From a virus: a stretch of DNA of 23,115 nucleotides. The notes under the pieces are model-generated. The model did no database searches. It saw only the letters and a list, made by a program, of their open reading frames with translations, and was not told the origin of the DNA. A program made the position numbers and the translations under genes. Positions 8,536-16,406 of this stretch are shown here, in pieces. How positions within the stretch are numbered: the stretch's first letter is position 1; each line of letters begins with the position of its first letter. The DNA lies in IMG/VR virus record IMGVR_UViG_3300002131_000012, positions 1 to 23,115 of that record, one strand, 5' to 3'.

Positions 8536-10308
8536 TTAACCTTCGCAAGCTAAGCATGTCTCTCCATTTGCGATAGCTGTCATATCAATAGTCTCCTCTA
8601 TACGCTGGCGTTTAACCTGAGCACCGACCTTCTCTGCCTTACGCACCTTGTCAGAGCGTAGGTAGTACAAACTCTTCAACCCCTGCTTCCAAGCCATAAA
8701 GTGTACAGCATGTAGATAGGCAATGGTTGTATTAGGCTGGAAGAATAGGTTAACACTCTGTCCTTGGTCAATAAACTCCTGCCGATCTGCTGCCAACTCT
8801 ACCAACCATCGCTGGTCAATCTCCATCGCTGTCTTGAATACTTCCTTCACATCCTCTGGTATGTCCAGATGCTGAACGCTACCGTCATGTGCGATGATAG
8901 AAGCCCAAGTGTCATCGTTGTCCAACCCTAGCTCAGCCAGCCGCTTAACAAGGAAACGGTTACGGTAGACATGTGCCCCACTCAGGGTATCCTGCCTAAA
9001 AACATTTGCTCGATACGGCTCAATGGATGGCGAAGTGTTACCCATAATAAGACTGGAAGAAGCATTGGGAGCGATAGCCATATGATGACTAAACCGACGC
9101 TCAATGCCATACTCAGCTGCATCCGGGCAAGCGCCTCTTTTAAGAACAAGGTTATTGTCTGCACGTTCGCACTCCTTCTTTATATACTTAAAAATATCAC
9201 GGTTAGTCAACTTAGACATAACCCCATCAATAGCCATCCCGCTCTTCTGCAAGTAGGCGTGGAACCCTAGAGTACCAAGTCCAACAGACCTCTCACGGGA
9301 AGCAGAGTAAACTGCGCGACGAATATGGTGAGGAGCGTTATCGAGAAAATAGTTAAGCACGTTATCAAGCATCTCCATAACATCCGGTATAAAAAGATCA
9401 ACACCTCGCCAATCATCGTAGTACTCCAAGTTAAGGCTAGACAGACAACACACTGCTGTTCTGTCAGCACTGGTAGGCAGGAAGATTTCAGTACATAGGT
9501 TAGACCCATTGATCTTTAAATCCTGCGCCTGTAACCACTCAGGCATATCCCTGTTAGCCGTATCAATGAAGATGAAGTATGGCTCACCTGTTGTCATACG
9601 CAACTCTAACATCTTCTGCCACAAGTACTTAGCACCCACTACCTCAGCCACCTCACCGTTCGCAGGGTTAACCAACTCCCAGTCATCGTTGGCCTCCGGG
9701 TCTTTCATGCAACGCTCAATCACCTGCATAAACTTGTCACTGATATTAACACCATGATTGAGGTTCAGTGTCCTCATGTTCTGGTCACCAGTGGGCTTAC
9801 GCATCTCCAAGAATTGAATGATGTCAGGGTGAGATACATCCAAGAATGCAGCATAGGAACCCCGACGTGTACGACCCTGACGGTATGCCAGAGAAGACGC
9901 ATCATACATCTTCAGGTGCGGCATCACCCCAGTAGATTTATCATCACTGTTACGGATACCAAGGTGAACACCAACCCCGCCTCCAAGCATTGATAGCCAG
10001 TTAGTCTCAGACAGATTAGCGACCAAACCTTCTGCGCTATCATCCATATAATTGAGAAAGCAAGAGATAGGTAACCCACGCTTACTACGACCAAAAGAAA
10101 GAATGGGAGTGCTATAAGACAACCAATGCTTAGAGCTGTACTCGTATAATCTCTGAGCGTGTTCAGGGTTGCTTGAGAAAGCTTCTGATACAAATGCAAA
10201 CCTTTCTTGTGGGCTAACTTCATCATCTTTCATGTAACTTTCTTTGAGACGCTGTAACCCCAAGGAGTCAAACAGGCTATCCCGTGTTAAATCAATCTTA
10301 ATTGTCAT
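8536..10308 (-). CDS. nrdA: Class I ribonucleotide reductase, large (alpha) subunit
   Basis: Catalytic subunit that reduces ribonucleotides for phage DNA synthesis. Visible elements: C83 (SCFLNYMDD) and C287 as the active-site redox pair; the catalytic triad N270, C272, E274 (NLCTEI); the NASSSLIMGNTSPSIEP loop at about 415-431; LYYLRS near the C-terminus, carrying the radical-transfer tyrosines; and a C-terminal C585-x2-C588 pair that is re-reduced by thioredoxin or glutaredoxin. At 590 residues it lacks the N-terminal ATP-cone of cellular NrdA, so dATP feedback inhibition is probably absent (inference). The ATG has the ribosome-binding site GAGGAA 7 nt upstream and overlaps the preceding small gene by 11 nt. 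Confidence 0.95.
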   Translation of the reverse strand: MTIKIDLTRDSLFDSLGLQRLKESYMKDDEVSPQERFAFVSEAFSSNPEHAQRLYEYSSKHWLSYSTPILSFGRSKRGLPISCFLNYMDDSAEGLVANLSETNWLSMLGGGVGVHLGIRNSDDKSTGVMPHLKMYDASSLAYRQGRTRRGSYAAFLDVSHPDIIQFLEMRKPTGDQNMRTLNLNHGVNISDKFMQVIERCMKDPEANDDWELVNPANGEVAEVVGAKYLWQKMLELRMTTGEPYFIFIDTANRDMPEWLQAQDLKINGSNLCTEIFLPTSADRTAVCCLSSLNLEYYDDWRGVDLFIPDVMEMLDNVLNYFLDNAPHHIRRAVYSASRERSVGLGTLGFHAYLQKSGMAIDGVMSKLTNRDIFKYIKKECERADNNLVLKRGACPDAAEYGIERRFSHHMAIAPNASSSLIMGNTSPSIEPYRANVFRQDTLSGAHVYRNRFLVKRLAELGLDNDDTWASIIAHDGSVQHLDIPEDVKEVFKTAMEIDQRWLVELAADRQEFIDQGQSVNLFFQPNTTIAYLHAVHFMAWKQGLKSLYYLRSDKVRKAEKVGAQVKRQRIEETIDMTAIANGETCLACEG

Positions 10309-10456
10309 CCAATATTTCCTCTAGGTAATCGGCACGTTCTTCAATGGCATCCATAAACTTGGCAACGAGATCAGTACTACGAATGTCTAGTAGTTCCAAT
10401 ATCGTCACCTCGTCTAGGCGCTCTAGTTTATCACAAATGTCAGGCAGGGTGAGCAT
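10298..10456 (-). CDS. Small acidic helical protein between metallophosphoesterase and nrdA (52 aa)
   Basis: A 53-codon frame that starts ATG at 10456 and stops TAA at 10298. It overlaps the end of the metallophosphoesterase gene by 17 nt and the start of nrdA by 11 nt, and it fills the only gap between them. The product begins MLTLPDICDKLERLDE, continues TILELLDIRSTDLV and ends EEILDDN. It is highly acidic and looks like two or three short helices. The LxxLDExTxLELLxI pattern resembles small phage proteins I have seen near reductase or replication genes, but I cannot name a family. The ribosome-binding site is weak (AAAAGAAAT), so translation is probably coupled to the upstream gene. Confidence 0.75.
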   Translation of the reverse strand: MLTLPDICDKLERLDEVTILELLDIRSTDLVAKFMDAIEERADYLEEILDDN

Positions 10457-11213
10457 ATTTCTTTTGTAGGTAGTTCATCGACAAGAACATCTCATCGAAC
10501 GCACCATCCTCCACTTCGTTTAACACCACTAACCCACGCCAGTGTTTGTTGCTTAGTTGATCCATGTAGTCCTCATCATGTAGATAGAAGCTACCCGCAA
10601 TGATACCACAGATTGCTTTCCCATCTGCCCTCTTCCCATACGCTACCTGCTTGCCCTGCTGATGGCCTGCCACACACGACATATGAAGTTTGTTAACGAT
10701 GACAGTCGCACTGGACGCAGGTCTTCCCATAACACCAACAGGCCAGTAATGACAAAAGCCCACACCGTTAATGAATAGAGGTCTAAGGAACTCATGTACT
10801 TCCCAATCTTTCTCGTACTCCAGATCAGCTACACTAATAGCCCCTTCAAGTATAGGGTTATTAGCTACTGCTCTGTTGATACGGTTCTCGTGGTTACCTA
10901 ATGTCATCACCATGCGGGGCTTGTAAACCTTAGTCTTGTTAGCTTTCTGACTGGCTTGCAAATCCCGCAACGGTTTCAACAGCTTCTTCATCCCAATCTT
11001 AGCGAAGGCAATGTCATCCTTATAACGCTTGCCCTCGAAGTATTTGCTGCCCACCTTATCGTGCGTAGACAGGGATGGCATGTCGGCAAAGTCTCCTATG
11101 TTAACCACCACGTCAGGGCGATAGTCACAGATAGCTTTACCTGCCCACTCAAGATGTTCTGTCGGAATCCCCGGCTTGACTTGACAATCAGGTATGACAA
11201 GTATCTTAGTCAA
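10440..11213 (-). CDS. Calcineurin-like metallophosphoesterase (257 aa)
   Basis: I choose the TTG at 11213 as the start: GGGAG lies 7 nt before it and the product then begins MTKILVIPDCQ, with the first metal motif at the N-terminus as usual. An in-frame ATG at 11234 would add seven basic residues and a longer overlap. Motifs in order: D9-C-Q11 (D-x-H in most members, so Q replaces H), GDFAD (40-44), GNHEN (106-110), H155 in GFCHYW, and GHQQG (183-187). These are the metal-binding loops of the family, which cleaves phosphodiester or phosphomonoester bonds. Its place among nucleotide and DNA genes suggests a nucleic acid or nucleotide substrate; the specific one is unknown. It overlaps the previous gene by 8 nt. 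Confidence 0.85.
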   Translation of the reverse strand: MTKILVIPDCQVKPGIPTEHLEWAGKAICDYRPDVVVNIGDFADMPSLSTHDKVGSKYFEGKRYKDDIAFAKIGMKKLLKPLRDLQASQKANKTKVYKPRMVMTLGNHENRINRAVANNPILEGAISVADLEYEKDWEVHEFLRPLFINGVGFCHYWPVGVMGRPASSATVIVNKLHMSCVAGHQQGKQVAYGKRADGKAICGIIAGSFYLHDEDYMDQLSNKHWRGLVVLNEVEDGAFDEMFLSMNYLQKKYAHPA

Positions 11214-11415
11214 ATTGTTTCTCCCACGCCTCATCTAACATTTTGTCAACCTTCTCATACACTCCGACATAACCGCAAGAGTCTAGGAAAGAAGCAAACT
11301 GTCGCATAACGTCATCCCATCTGGCGTCCTCCTCGCAGGCATAGAATAACTCTGAGCTAGTCTCCACGCTAGGACGTGAGCAATTCTTCTTAAAGTGGTA
11401 ATACTGTTTATCCAT
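11206..11415 (-). CDS. Small protein of unknown function (69 aa)
   Basis: I start at the ATG at 11415, where GGAGA precedes it at good spacing; an ATG 12 nt upstream lacks such a site. The gene overlaps the ThyX stop by 8 nt and the metallophosphoesterase start by 8 nt. The product has Trp/Asp/Phe-rich helices (WDDVMRQFASFLDSCGY) and ends in a charged helix (KVDKMLDEAWEKQFD). Similar short WDDVLxxFxxFLxGxGY proteins occur in many phages, without known function. It is probably helical, soluble and cytoplasmic. Confidence 0.72.
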   Translation of the reverse strand: MDKQYYHFKKNCSRPSVETSSELFYACEEDARWDDVMRQFASFLDSCGYVGVYEKVDKMLDEAWEKQFD

Positions 11416-12034
11416 TCTTCTCTCCATAAATGCTAGGGAATAGGTCAGTCAATATATCCTTACACTGATCTGCTACTTCCCTATGTTCTTTTTGTGTTGC
11501 CTCGTCACAGCGAATGTCCACATAGTGCATCCAACTCCGCAACGTCCCGTTCATGTACATCCGACTATTGGTTAACCCTTCAGGCAGAATCTTACGCGCT
11601 ACCTCCTTCGCTATCCCGTTGTTCAGAGCAGCTCCGTACACCCCTCTAGCTTGCGCTATCAGGCTACGTTGCATCTCATCCCACCAGCGCTGTAACTCTC
11701 TGTCCTCGGTAGGCAAGGAGTTCTGTCGGTTCTTCTCATCCTGTAACCGCGCCTCACTGCACTCCATCTCCAAAGCCTCGGCATACCGCTGGCTAAACTC
11801 TTGGAAGCTGAACGACCGATGCCGCAGAATCTGTCGTGCTATGTCCCGTGTTACCTCAATCTCCATGCAAACATTAACCATCTCGAAGGGTGACCAATGC
11901 TTGTTATTCATCAGGTAACGCAACAACTTCGGTGCTGTCGCTACGTTACTCTGATTCTCTGGGTTTGAGACACGAGCCATATAGGCAACCATCTCTTCAG
12001 CATGAGGTGTTACCCACATTAGCTTTACGTTCAT
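11408..12034 (-). CDS. thyX: Flavin-dependent thymidylate synthase ThyX (208 aa)
   Basis: Makes dTMP from dUMP using FAD, NADPH and methylene-tetrahydrofolate. The signature RHR-x7-S-x-R is at residues 71-83 (RHRSFSFQEFSQR), followed by Y84. The N-terminal SPFE segment (48-51) and the LPEGLTNSRMYMNGTLRSW region (about 150-168) are also typical. Length is standard for the family. The ATG overlaps the HNH-gene stop by 4 nt (ATGA). With NrdA, NrdB and the MazG-like enzyme it forms the phage's dNTP-supply set. All signature residues are intact. Confidence 0.96.
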   Translation of the reverse strand: MNVKLMWVTPHAEEMVAYMARVSNPENQSNVATAPKLLRYLMNNKHWSPFEMVNVCMEIEVTRDIARQILRHRSFSFQEFSQRYAEALEMECSEARLQDEKNRQNSLPTEDRELQRWWDEMQRSLIAQARGVYGAALNNGIAKEVARKILPEGLTNSRMYMNGTLRSWMHYVDIRCDEATQKEHREVADQCKDILTDLFPSIYGEKNG

Positions 12035-12414
12035 TTGTTCTTAACCCTTTCCTTACGCTCTTCTGCTGTCTTCTGCTTGTGGCATGGTTTACACAACACC
12101 TGCAAGTTCTCAGCCTCACAGTAGAGCCTGTTCATGTATGTCCACCAGTCTTGGAAGCCCTCCTGCGGGGATACAACGGGTTCAATATGATCCACTTGTA
12201 CATCCCTAGCCACGAAGTAATCCGTACAACTAGCGCACTTGTAATGCTCAGCCAACCGTCCCGACCTCTTGTTAATAACCCGACCAATCGATGCTGCTTT
12301 TAAAGCCTTCCACTTAGGTGGGAAGCGCTTCATGTAGGCACGAAGGGCAGAGATTATAAACGCTCGAAACCTAGCCTCAGTCCACTCTCCATCGTTATAC
12401 TCTCTGTTGCTCAT
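12031..12414 (-). CDS. HNH endonuclease (127 aa)
   Basis: Zinc-supported HNH fold: C60-x2-C63 and C108-x2-C111 as the zinc knuckles, D75-H76 (VDHIEPV) as the catalytic His region, and N103 (ENLQVLCKPCH) in the second half of the motif. The N-terminus (1-55) is basic and aromatic and could bind DNA. The length fits small phage HNH nucleases. It could be a homing-type nuclease or a replication/recombination nuclease (the place T7 uses for endonuclease I). No intron or inserted gene is seen nearby, so I favour a DNA-metabolism role, without proof. It overlaps the upstream gene by 20 nt and ThyX by 4 nt. Confidence 0.88.
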   Translation of the reverse strand: MSNREYNDGEWTEARFRAFIISALRAYMKRFPPKWKALKAASIGRVINKRSGRLAEHYKCASCTDYFVARDVQVDHIEPVVSPQEGFQDWWTYMNRLYCEAENLQVLCKPCHKQKTAEERKERVKNK

Positions 12415-12646
12415 ACTGGTATAACAACTGAGCGAAGCCCTCTACGAATCGCTCGTCATGGTCACGCTCACCCATCGTAAACAAGATTGCATGGACAACC
12501 TCATGTAACAAGGTGACATCTCGCTCCTGACCCTTTAACTTATTACTTAATAGAATTCTACAGGTGTCGGGGTTAGTGCATCCCAAGTCAGGCATCGCAC
12601 TCTCCACAACTTCCCACGTCATCCCCGCTAATTTAAACTTCTTCAT
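12395..12646 (-). CDS. Small HExxH zinc-peptidase-like protein (83 aa)
   Basis: Contains HEVVHAIL (HExxH at residues 48-52) followed by E69 in RFVEGFAQLLYQY, the layout of gluzincin-type minimal metalloproteases: two His and a downstream Glu bind zinc and the Glu of HExxH is catalytic. The N-terminal part (FKLAGMTWEVVES and CRILLSNKLKG) resembles the short beta region found before the motif in small phage proteins of this kind. Substrate unknown. The ATG follows GGGAG by 7 nt. It overlaps the exonuclease gene by 14 nt and the HNH gene by 20 nt, placing it inside the DNA-replication set. Confidence 0.78.
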   Translation of the reverse strand: MKKFKLAGMTWEVVESAMPDLGCTNPDTCRILLSNKLKGQERDVTLLHEVVHAILFTMGERDHDERFVEGFAQLLYQYEQQRV

Positions 12647-13316
12647 TAGGTGGCTCCCACATTTGATCCGCTGTCCGGCGTAGCCACAACAACCTACCGT
12701 TCTCTAACACACGCTCTGCGCCCATCGCCTCCACACAACACGCATAGAACTCTTGCTCCGTCTTTAGCTCGGCAAGCATCTTTGTCGCAGTTACTTCCCC
12801 TACACGGTGAATTCCCTTGATGTTGTCGGCTGAGTCCCCCATCAGTATCTGTTTGTAGAAGAAGCGCAACCCGTCCTCTGGTGTTACTTCCTTCTTTACC
12901 TTCTTCACAAAGTTGTAATGCCATCCCGGAACCTGCATAAAGTCTTTGTCAATTGATACGATGAGTCCTTCACCCTTCAGCTCTGTTGCTCGTATGGCAA
13001 TGTCGTCATCCGCTTCCTGCCCATCACTGACGATTGCACCCCATGCCGTTTGTAAATATTCCCGTAGGAGAGGTAGGTGCTTCGGCTTCTTAACATCCTT
13101 CCTGTTGCCCTTGTAAGGGGCTGTTACCGCTATGTCATAACGAAAGTTCTGTTTACCAGTGAGGAATAACTCGTGCTCCTCGCAGTCTAACAGATCAAAC
13201 ATTAACATATCTTCGAGATACACAGCCATCGTCTCGATAGCCGTGTTCTCATTTTCTTCCTCAGTAACAGCGCCTACTCGGTAGCATAGAATGTCGCTAT
13301 CGATCAGCGCAATCAT
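12633..13316 (-). CDS. 5'-3' exonuclease (FEN / PIN-like family, 227 aa)
   Basis: Probably removes primers and degrades 5' ends, like T7 gp6 or the 5' nuclease domain of Pol I, an activity missing from the phage polymerase. Acidic metal-binding residues visible: D6 and D8 (LIDSDIL), E101 with D103-D105 (EADDDIA), D123 and D125 (SIDKDFMQ), and the helix-hairpin-helix-like GDSADNIKGI at 160-169 with D161 and D164. Y68-K69 and R72 (PYKGNRK) match the usual basic patch. The gene starts directly after the SSB stop (TAAATG), without a strong ribosome-binding site, which suggests coupling. Confidence 0.92.
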   Translation of the reverse strand: MIALIDSDILCYRVGAVTEEENENTAIETMAVYLEDMLMFDLLDCEEHELFLTGKQNFRYDIAVTAPYKGNRKDVKKPKHLPLLREYLQTAWGAIVSDGQEADDDIAIRATELKGEGLIVSIDKDFMQVPGWHYNFVKKVKKEVTPEDGLRFFYKQILMGDSADNIKGIHRVGEVTATKMLAELKTEQEFYACCVEAMGAERVLENGRLLWLRRTADQMWEPPNEEV

Positions 13317-13718
13317 TTACAGCAGATCGTCTTCAGAGATAAGCTCACCCACTGGTTCGCCGCCGTACTCAAGCATGTCTGTAATAACCAAACGCTTGAG
13401 GGCAGGAGAGACGCCCTTCTTCTTCTGGTATGCCCATGCGTATGTCCCCACAAGCGCGACACCCTTCGACCCGTTACCTACCTGTGCATCAATCTGAGAA
13501 CCACCATCGTCAAAAGCATAGATAGGACGGGTACTCTTGCAGGTAATGTACTTACCCTTACCATCTTTAAACTTAACCTCTAGGCCAATGTCCTGCAACG
13601 CTTCGGCTGCTTTGTCTGATAGGTTACACAAGTCCACTTGAAACTTGCCACTCATATCGTTAACCTTGTCAAGGTATGCCCACATAATGTCTGCTTTGAT
13701 TTTTACTGCATCTGTCAT
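13317..13718 (-). CDS. ssb: Single-stranded DNA-binding protein (133 aa)
   Basis: Likely coats single-stranded DNA at the replication fork. The sequence alternates beta-strand patterns (FQVDLCNLSD, LEVKFKDGKGKYITCKS), as in an OB fold. It has aromatic and basic residues suited to DNA stacking (YAWAYQKKKG) and ends in an acidic tail with a hydrophobic tip (ELISEDDLL), the protein-interaction tail seen in T7 gp2.5 and bacterial SSB. Length fits. The ATG has AAGGA 6 nt upstream. It sits between the polymerase and exonuclease genes, which fits the role. The family call rests on pattern recognition rather than a catalytic motif. Confidence 0.8.
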   Translation of the reverse strand: MTDAVKIKADIMWAYLDKVNDMSGKFQVDLCNLSDKAAEALQDIGLEVKFKDGKGKYITCKSTRPIYAFDDGGSQIDAQVGNGSKGVALVGTYAWAYQKKKGVSPALKRLVITDMLEYGGEPVGELISEDDLL

Positions 13719-13727
13719 AATAATTCC

Positions 13728-13919
13728 TTAGTGTTTAGTTACTCTGCCTTCGTCGGCAATCTGATAAAATTCTGATGTGATAAAGGCTAGGAGGTCTAGC
13801 ACTTCCATCTCATCCATGTTTTGGCTAAAGGTTAGGCTCACTGCACCCTCCTTCTCTGTAATAACGATCAGCGAATCCGCATCCTTTACCACAGTATCCA
13901 AATCTACTTCTTCTTTCAA
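13728..13919 (-). CDS. Small acidic protein of unknown function (63 aa)
   Basis: I choose the TTG at 13919: GGAAGGA lies about 7 nt upstream and the codon overlaps the polymerase stop as TTGA. A TTG five codons earlier lacks this support. The product is strongly acidic (KEEVDLDTVVKDAD, NMDEMEVLDLLAF) with a helical C-terminal half and a basic last few residues (RVTKH). No family recognised. Its position between polymerase and SSB suggests a replication accessory role, by context only. Confidence 0.65.
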   Translation of the reverse strand: MKEEVDLDTVVKDADSLIVITEKEGAVSLTFSQNMDEMEVLDLLAFITSEFYQIADEGRVTKH

Positions 13920-15622
13920 TGCGTATCCTTCCAATTAAAACCTACATTGTAATCTCCTGTTAAAGGACAGCGGAGATTGTAGTGCTTTCCAGCCTCTGCA
14001 ATTGCCTCTGCTGCCATCTTACCGACACGCTCTGCATCCTCTTGCGGGACTTCTATCTGCCACTCATCATGTACATTTGCACAGAATGAAGCGTTTATTA
14101 TACCACACTTTAGCTTCTCGTGCAATATAACCAACGCTTTTTTCATAACAATTGCACCTGCACCCTGTAACAAAGAGTTTAATGCTGCGTGTTCTGAGCG
14201 CACCATAATGTGCCGCCCATCTAACCCACGAATCCAACCCCTTGCTGCCGCCTCAGTGACTATCTCCTTTAGACGTTCAAGTGCTGGTGTCTTGCGAAAG
14301 AAAGTCTCCATGATGCGATGCCCTTGTCTGGAATCACCACCGATGATAGAACCAATCTTACCTGCTCCAGCCCCATACAACAAAGCATAGATGAAGGTCT
14401 TGGCTGTATCTCTATCAGGAAGGCCAGCCGCCCTCATGTTAACTGTGTGTATGTCTGTCCCGTCTTCCTTCTTCCCGTGTACCACAGTGTTGATGTACGC
14501 CTTGTCCTGCATGTAATGGGCTAACATCCGTAGCTCAAGCCCACTAGCATCTGCACCGACCAGCTTGTTACCAACCTCCACAGTCCACAACTCTCTGCAC
14601 TCCTTACCGTACTCACTCCCGCTTGAGGGTACTTGTGCCATGTTAGGGCTGTGATGCGTCATACGCCCCGTCACGGCTCCGTTTGTTATCACCCTACCAT
14701 GCACCCTACCATCAGGTTTAACCACGTCAAACCAGCTACTCACCTGCGAGATGCGTTTCTGGAGCATTAGATACCGGGCAATTAGTTTAGCCTCTGGTAA
14801 GTCAATGCCCTCTAACACCTTCTCGTTGATGATGGTACTCCCCTTCTCAGTCTCCTGCGTAAACTTAACACCGAGGGAGGCAAGCCTCTCAGCAATCTGT
14901 TGTCTACTGCCGGGATTGAAAGGGGTTACCTTATCCTTCAGCTCTTTCCCTGTCTTCTCGCTTGTACGCTTCTCCACAATTGGAGGAAACGTAGCTTGCA
15001 ACTCACCTTCAATATCAGCAACCTCGCCTGAAAGCTGTGCCAATAGAACCCTACCCTTAGCCTCATCAAATCTAAACCCATGCCTTTCTTGCTTGCACAC
15101 GATAGCGGCAACTTCATGCTCAAGCTGCACACTCTCACCCCACTCAACCAACTGTTCCTCTAAGTACTTGTACAAGTCAACAGTTACTGACACGTCCTGT
15201 CTACAATAAAAGCGGTTAAGGCTATCAATTGGATCGTCATAAGGAGCAGTAGAAATCTTGTCATATTGTAACCCTTTCATCCAATGCCAAATGCGTGTGT
15301 ACTCAACCTTGTTATTCCCCAGTCTCTTCCCCCATGCCGCCAAACTGTGACCGTTTTCGATAGAGGGATTGAGTAGCCTTGACATTATCAAGGTATCTCT
15401 CACTTTCTTCAAGCCAATCCTCGTCCCCCAAAGCCTGTTGAGCACTGGTGCGTCGAAGCCGATCAAGTTGTGTCCGATCAATCTCTCTGCTTTGTTTATT
15501 AAGGGTATGAGTGTATCCGGTTTTGTGTGACATATGTATTCGCCTGTCTCGCTGTTATGGGTATAGCAAAGCCATATCTTGGTCTGCTTGCTGTCTGTCT
15601 CGATGTCGAGAACTAAGTTCAC
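13916..15622 (-). CDS. polA: Family A DNA polymerase with 3'-5' exonuclease domain (568 aa)
   Basis: Replicative polymerase of the T7 gp5 type. Exonuclease motifs: D6 and E8 (DIETD), D57 (GHNLIGFD) and D143 (RQDVSVT). Polymerase motif A: D358 (GADASGLELR). Motif B helix: R404, K408, Y412 and Y416-G417 (KTFIYALLYG). Motif C: H518-D519-E520. The residue matching E. coli F762 is Tyr (Y412), as in T7. At 568 residues it is shorter than T7 gp5. The start is GTG at 15622, with AAAGGAAAG upstream, one base after the stop of the preceding frame. The first 238 codons lie in a 784-bp tandem duplication and also occur in the frame just upstream. The polymerase itself is intact. Confidence 0.95.
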   Translation of the reverse strand: MNLVLDIETDSKQTKIWLCYTHNSETGEYICHTKPDTLIPLINKAERLIGHNLIGFDAPVLNRLWGTRIGLKKVRDTLIMSRLLNPSIENGHSLAAWGKRLGNNKVEYTRIWHWMKGLQYDKISTAPYDDPIDSLNRFYCRQDVSVTVDLYKYLEEQLVEWGESVQLEHEVAAIVCKQERHGFRFDEAKGRVLLAQLSGEVADIEGELQATFPPIVEKRTSEKTGKELKDKVTPFNPGSRQQIAERLASLGVKFTQETEKGSTIINEKVLEGIDLPEAKLIARYLMLQKRISQVSSWFDVVKPDGRVHGRVITNGAVTGRMTHHSPNMAQVPSSGSEYGKECRELWTVEVGNKLVGADASGLELRMLAHYMQDKAYINTVVHGKKEDGTDIHTVNMRAAGLPDRDTAKTFIYALLYGAGAGKIGSIIGGDSRQGHRIMETFFRKTPALERLKEIVTEAAARGWIRGLDGRHIMVRSEHAALNSLLQGAGAIVMKKALVILHEKLKCGIINASFCANVHDEWQIEVPQEDAERVGKMAAEAIAEAGKHYNLRCPLTGDYNVGFNWKDTH

Positions 15623-15693
15623 ATTACTTTCCTTTCGCTAATTCAATCTCCACTAGTTTAGCATAACCACCCACGTCGTGCCAACTATCATCA
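14910..15693. repeat. Tandem direct repeat of 784 bp, left copy
   Basis: Left unit of a perfect head-to-tail duplication with no spacer. It covers codons 1-238 of the full-length polymerase gene and the 3' tail of the frame upstream. It differs from the right unit at 11 positions (14927, 14963-14965, 15101, 15147, 15149, 15163, 15569, 15571, 15575), about 98.6% identity. 15164-15568 is identical. Confidence 0.97.
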
Positions 15694-16406
15694 CCGGGAT
15701 TGAAAGGGGTCACCTTATCCTTCAGCTCTTTCCCTGTCTTCTCGCTGACACGCTTCTCCACAATTGGAGGAAACGTAGCTTGCAACTCACCTTCAATATC
15801 AGCAACCTCGCCTGAAAGCTGTGCCAATAGAACCCTACCCTTAGCCTCATCAAATCTAAACCCATGCCTTTCTTGCTTGCACACAATAGCGGCAACTTCA
15901 TGCTCAAGCTGCACACTCTCACCCCACTCATCTAACTGTTCCTCTAGGTACTTGTACAAGTCAACAGTTACTGACACGTCCTGTCTACAATAAAAGCGGT
16001 TAAGGCTATCAATTGGATCGTCATAAGGAGCAGTAGAAATCTTGTCATATTGTAACCCTTTCATCCAATGCCAAATGCGTGTGTACTCAACCTTGTTATT
16101 CCCCAGTCTCTTCCCCCATGCCGCCAAACTGTGACCGTTTTCGATAGAGGGATTGAGTAGCCTTGACATTATCAAGGTATCTCTCACTTTCTTCAAGCCA
16201 ATCCTCGTCCCCCAAAGCCTGTTGAGCACTGGTGCGTCGAAGCCGATCAAGTTGTGTCCGATCAATCTCTCTGCTTTGTTTATTAAGGGTATGAGTGTAT
16301 CCGGTTTTGTGTGACATATGTATTCGCCTGTCTCGCTGTTATGGGTATAGCATAACCAAATCTTGGTCTGCTTGCTGTCTGTCTCGATGTCGAGAACTAA
16401 GTTCAC
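15624..16406 (-). CDS. Freestanding proofreading-exonuclease copy: duplicated polymerase N-terminus fused to a neighbour's tail (260 aa)
   Basis: Residues 1-238 match the polymerase N-terminus with only T220V and V159D different. All exonuclease residues are kept: D6, E8, D57, D143. After FNPG the frame passes through the duplication junction and ends with the last 22 residues of the DUF6378-like gene (DDSWHDVGGYAKLVEIELAKGK, split here as DDSWHDVGGYAK then LVEIELAKGK). It keeps the duplicated ribosome-binding site and GTG start. It has no polymerase domain. It may act as a separate 3'-5' exonuclease, be a tolerated by-product, or reflect a mis-assembly of two haplotypes. If real, ribosomes meet it before the full polymerase. 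Confidence 0.7.
   Translation of the reverse strand: MNLVLDIETDSKQTKIWLCYTHNSETGEYICHTKPDTLIPLINKAERLIGHNLIGFDAPVLNRLWGTRIGLKKVRDTLIMSRLLNPSIENGHSLAAWGKRLGNNKVEYTRIWHWMKGLQYDKISTAPYDDPIDSLNRFYCRQDVSVTVDLYKYLEEQLDEWGESVQLEHEVAAIVCKQERHGFRFDEAKGRVLLAQLSGEVADIEGELQATFPPIVEKRVSEKTGKELKDKVTPFNPGDDSWHDVGGYAKLVEIELAKGK

Noticed and set aside
9924-10226. 100-codon minus-strand frame with hydrophobic segments
   Set aside because: Lies entirely inside nrdA in another frame; the apparent membrane spans come from the out-of-frame reading of conserved reductase sequence.
11890-12303. 137-codon plus-strand frame
   Set aside because: Antisense to thyX and the HNH gene, both with clear motifs.
12031-12414. 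HNH gene as a homing endonuclease with a nearby intron or intein
   Set aside because: ThyX, the HExxH protein and the exonuclease are uninterrupted, and no intron-like sequence is seen.
14751-15209. 152-codon plus-strand frame in the polymerase, with a second copy at 15700-15993
   Set aside because: Antisense to the polymerase gene. The repetition only reflects the 784-bp duplication; the Ser/Cys-rich product has no recognised pattern.
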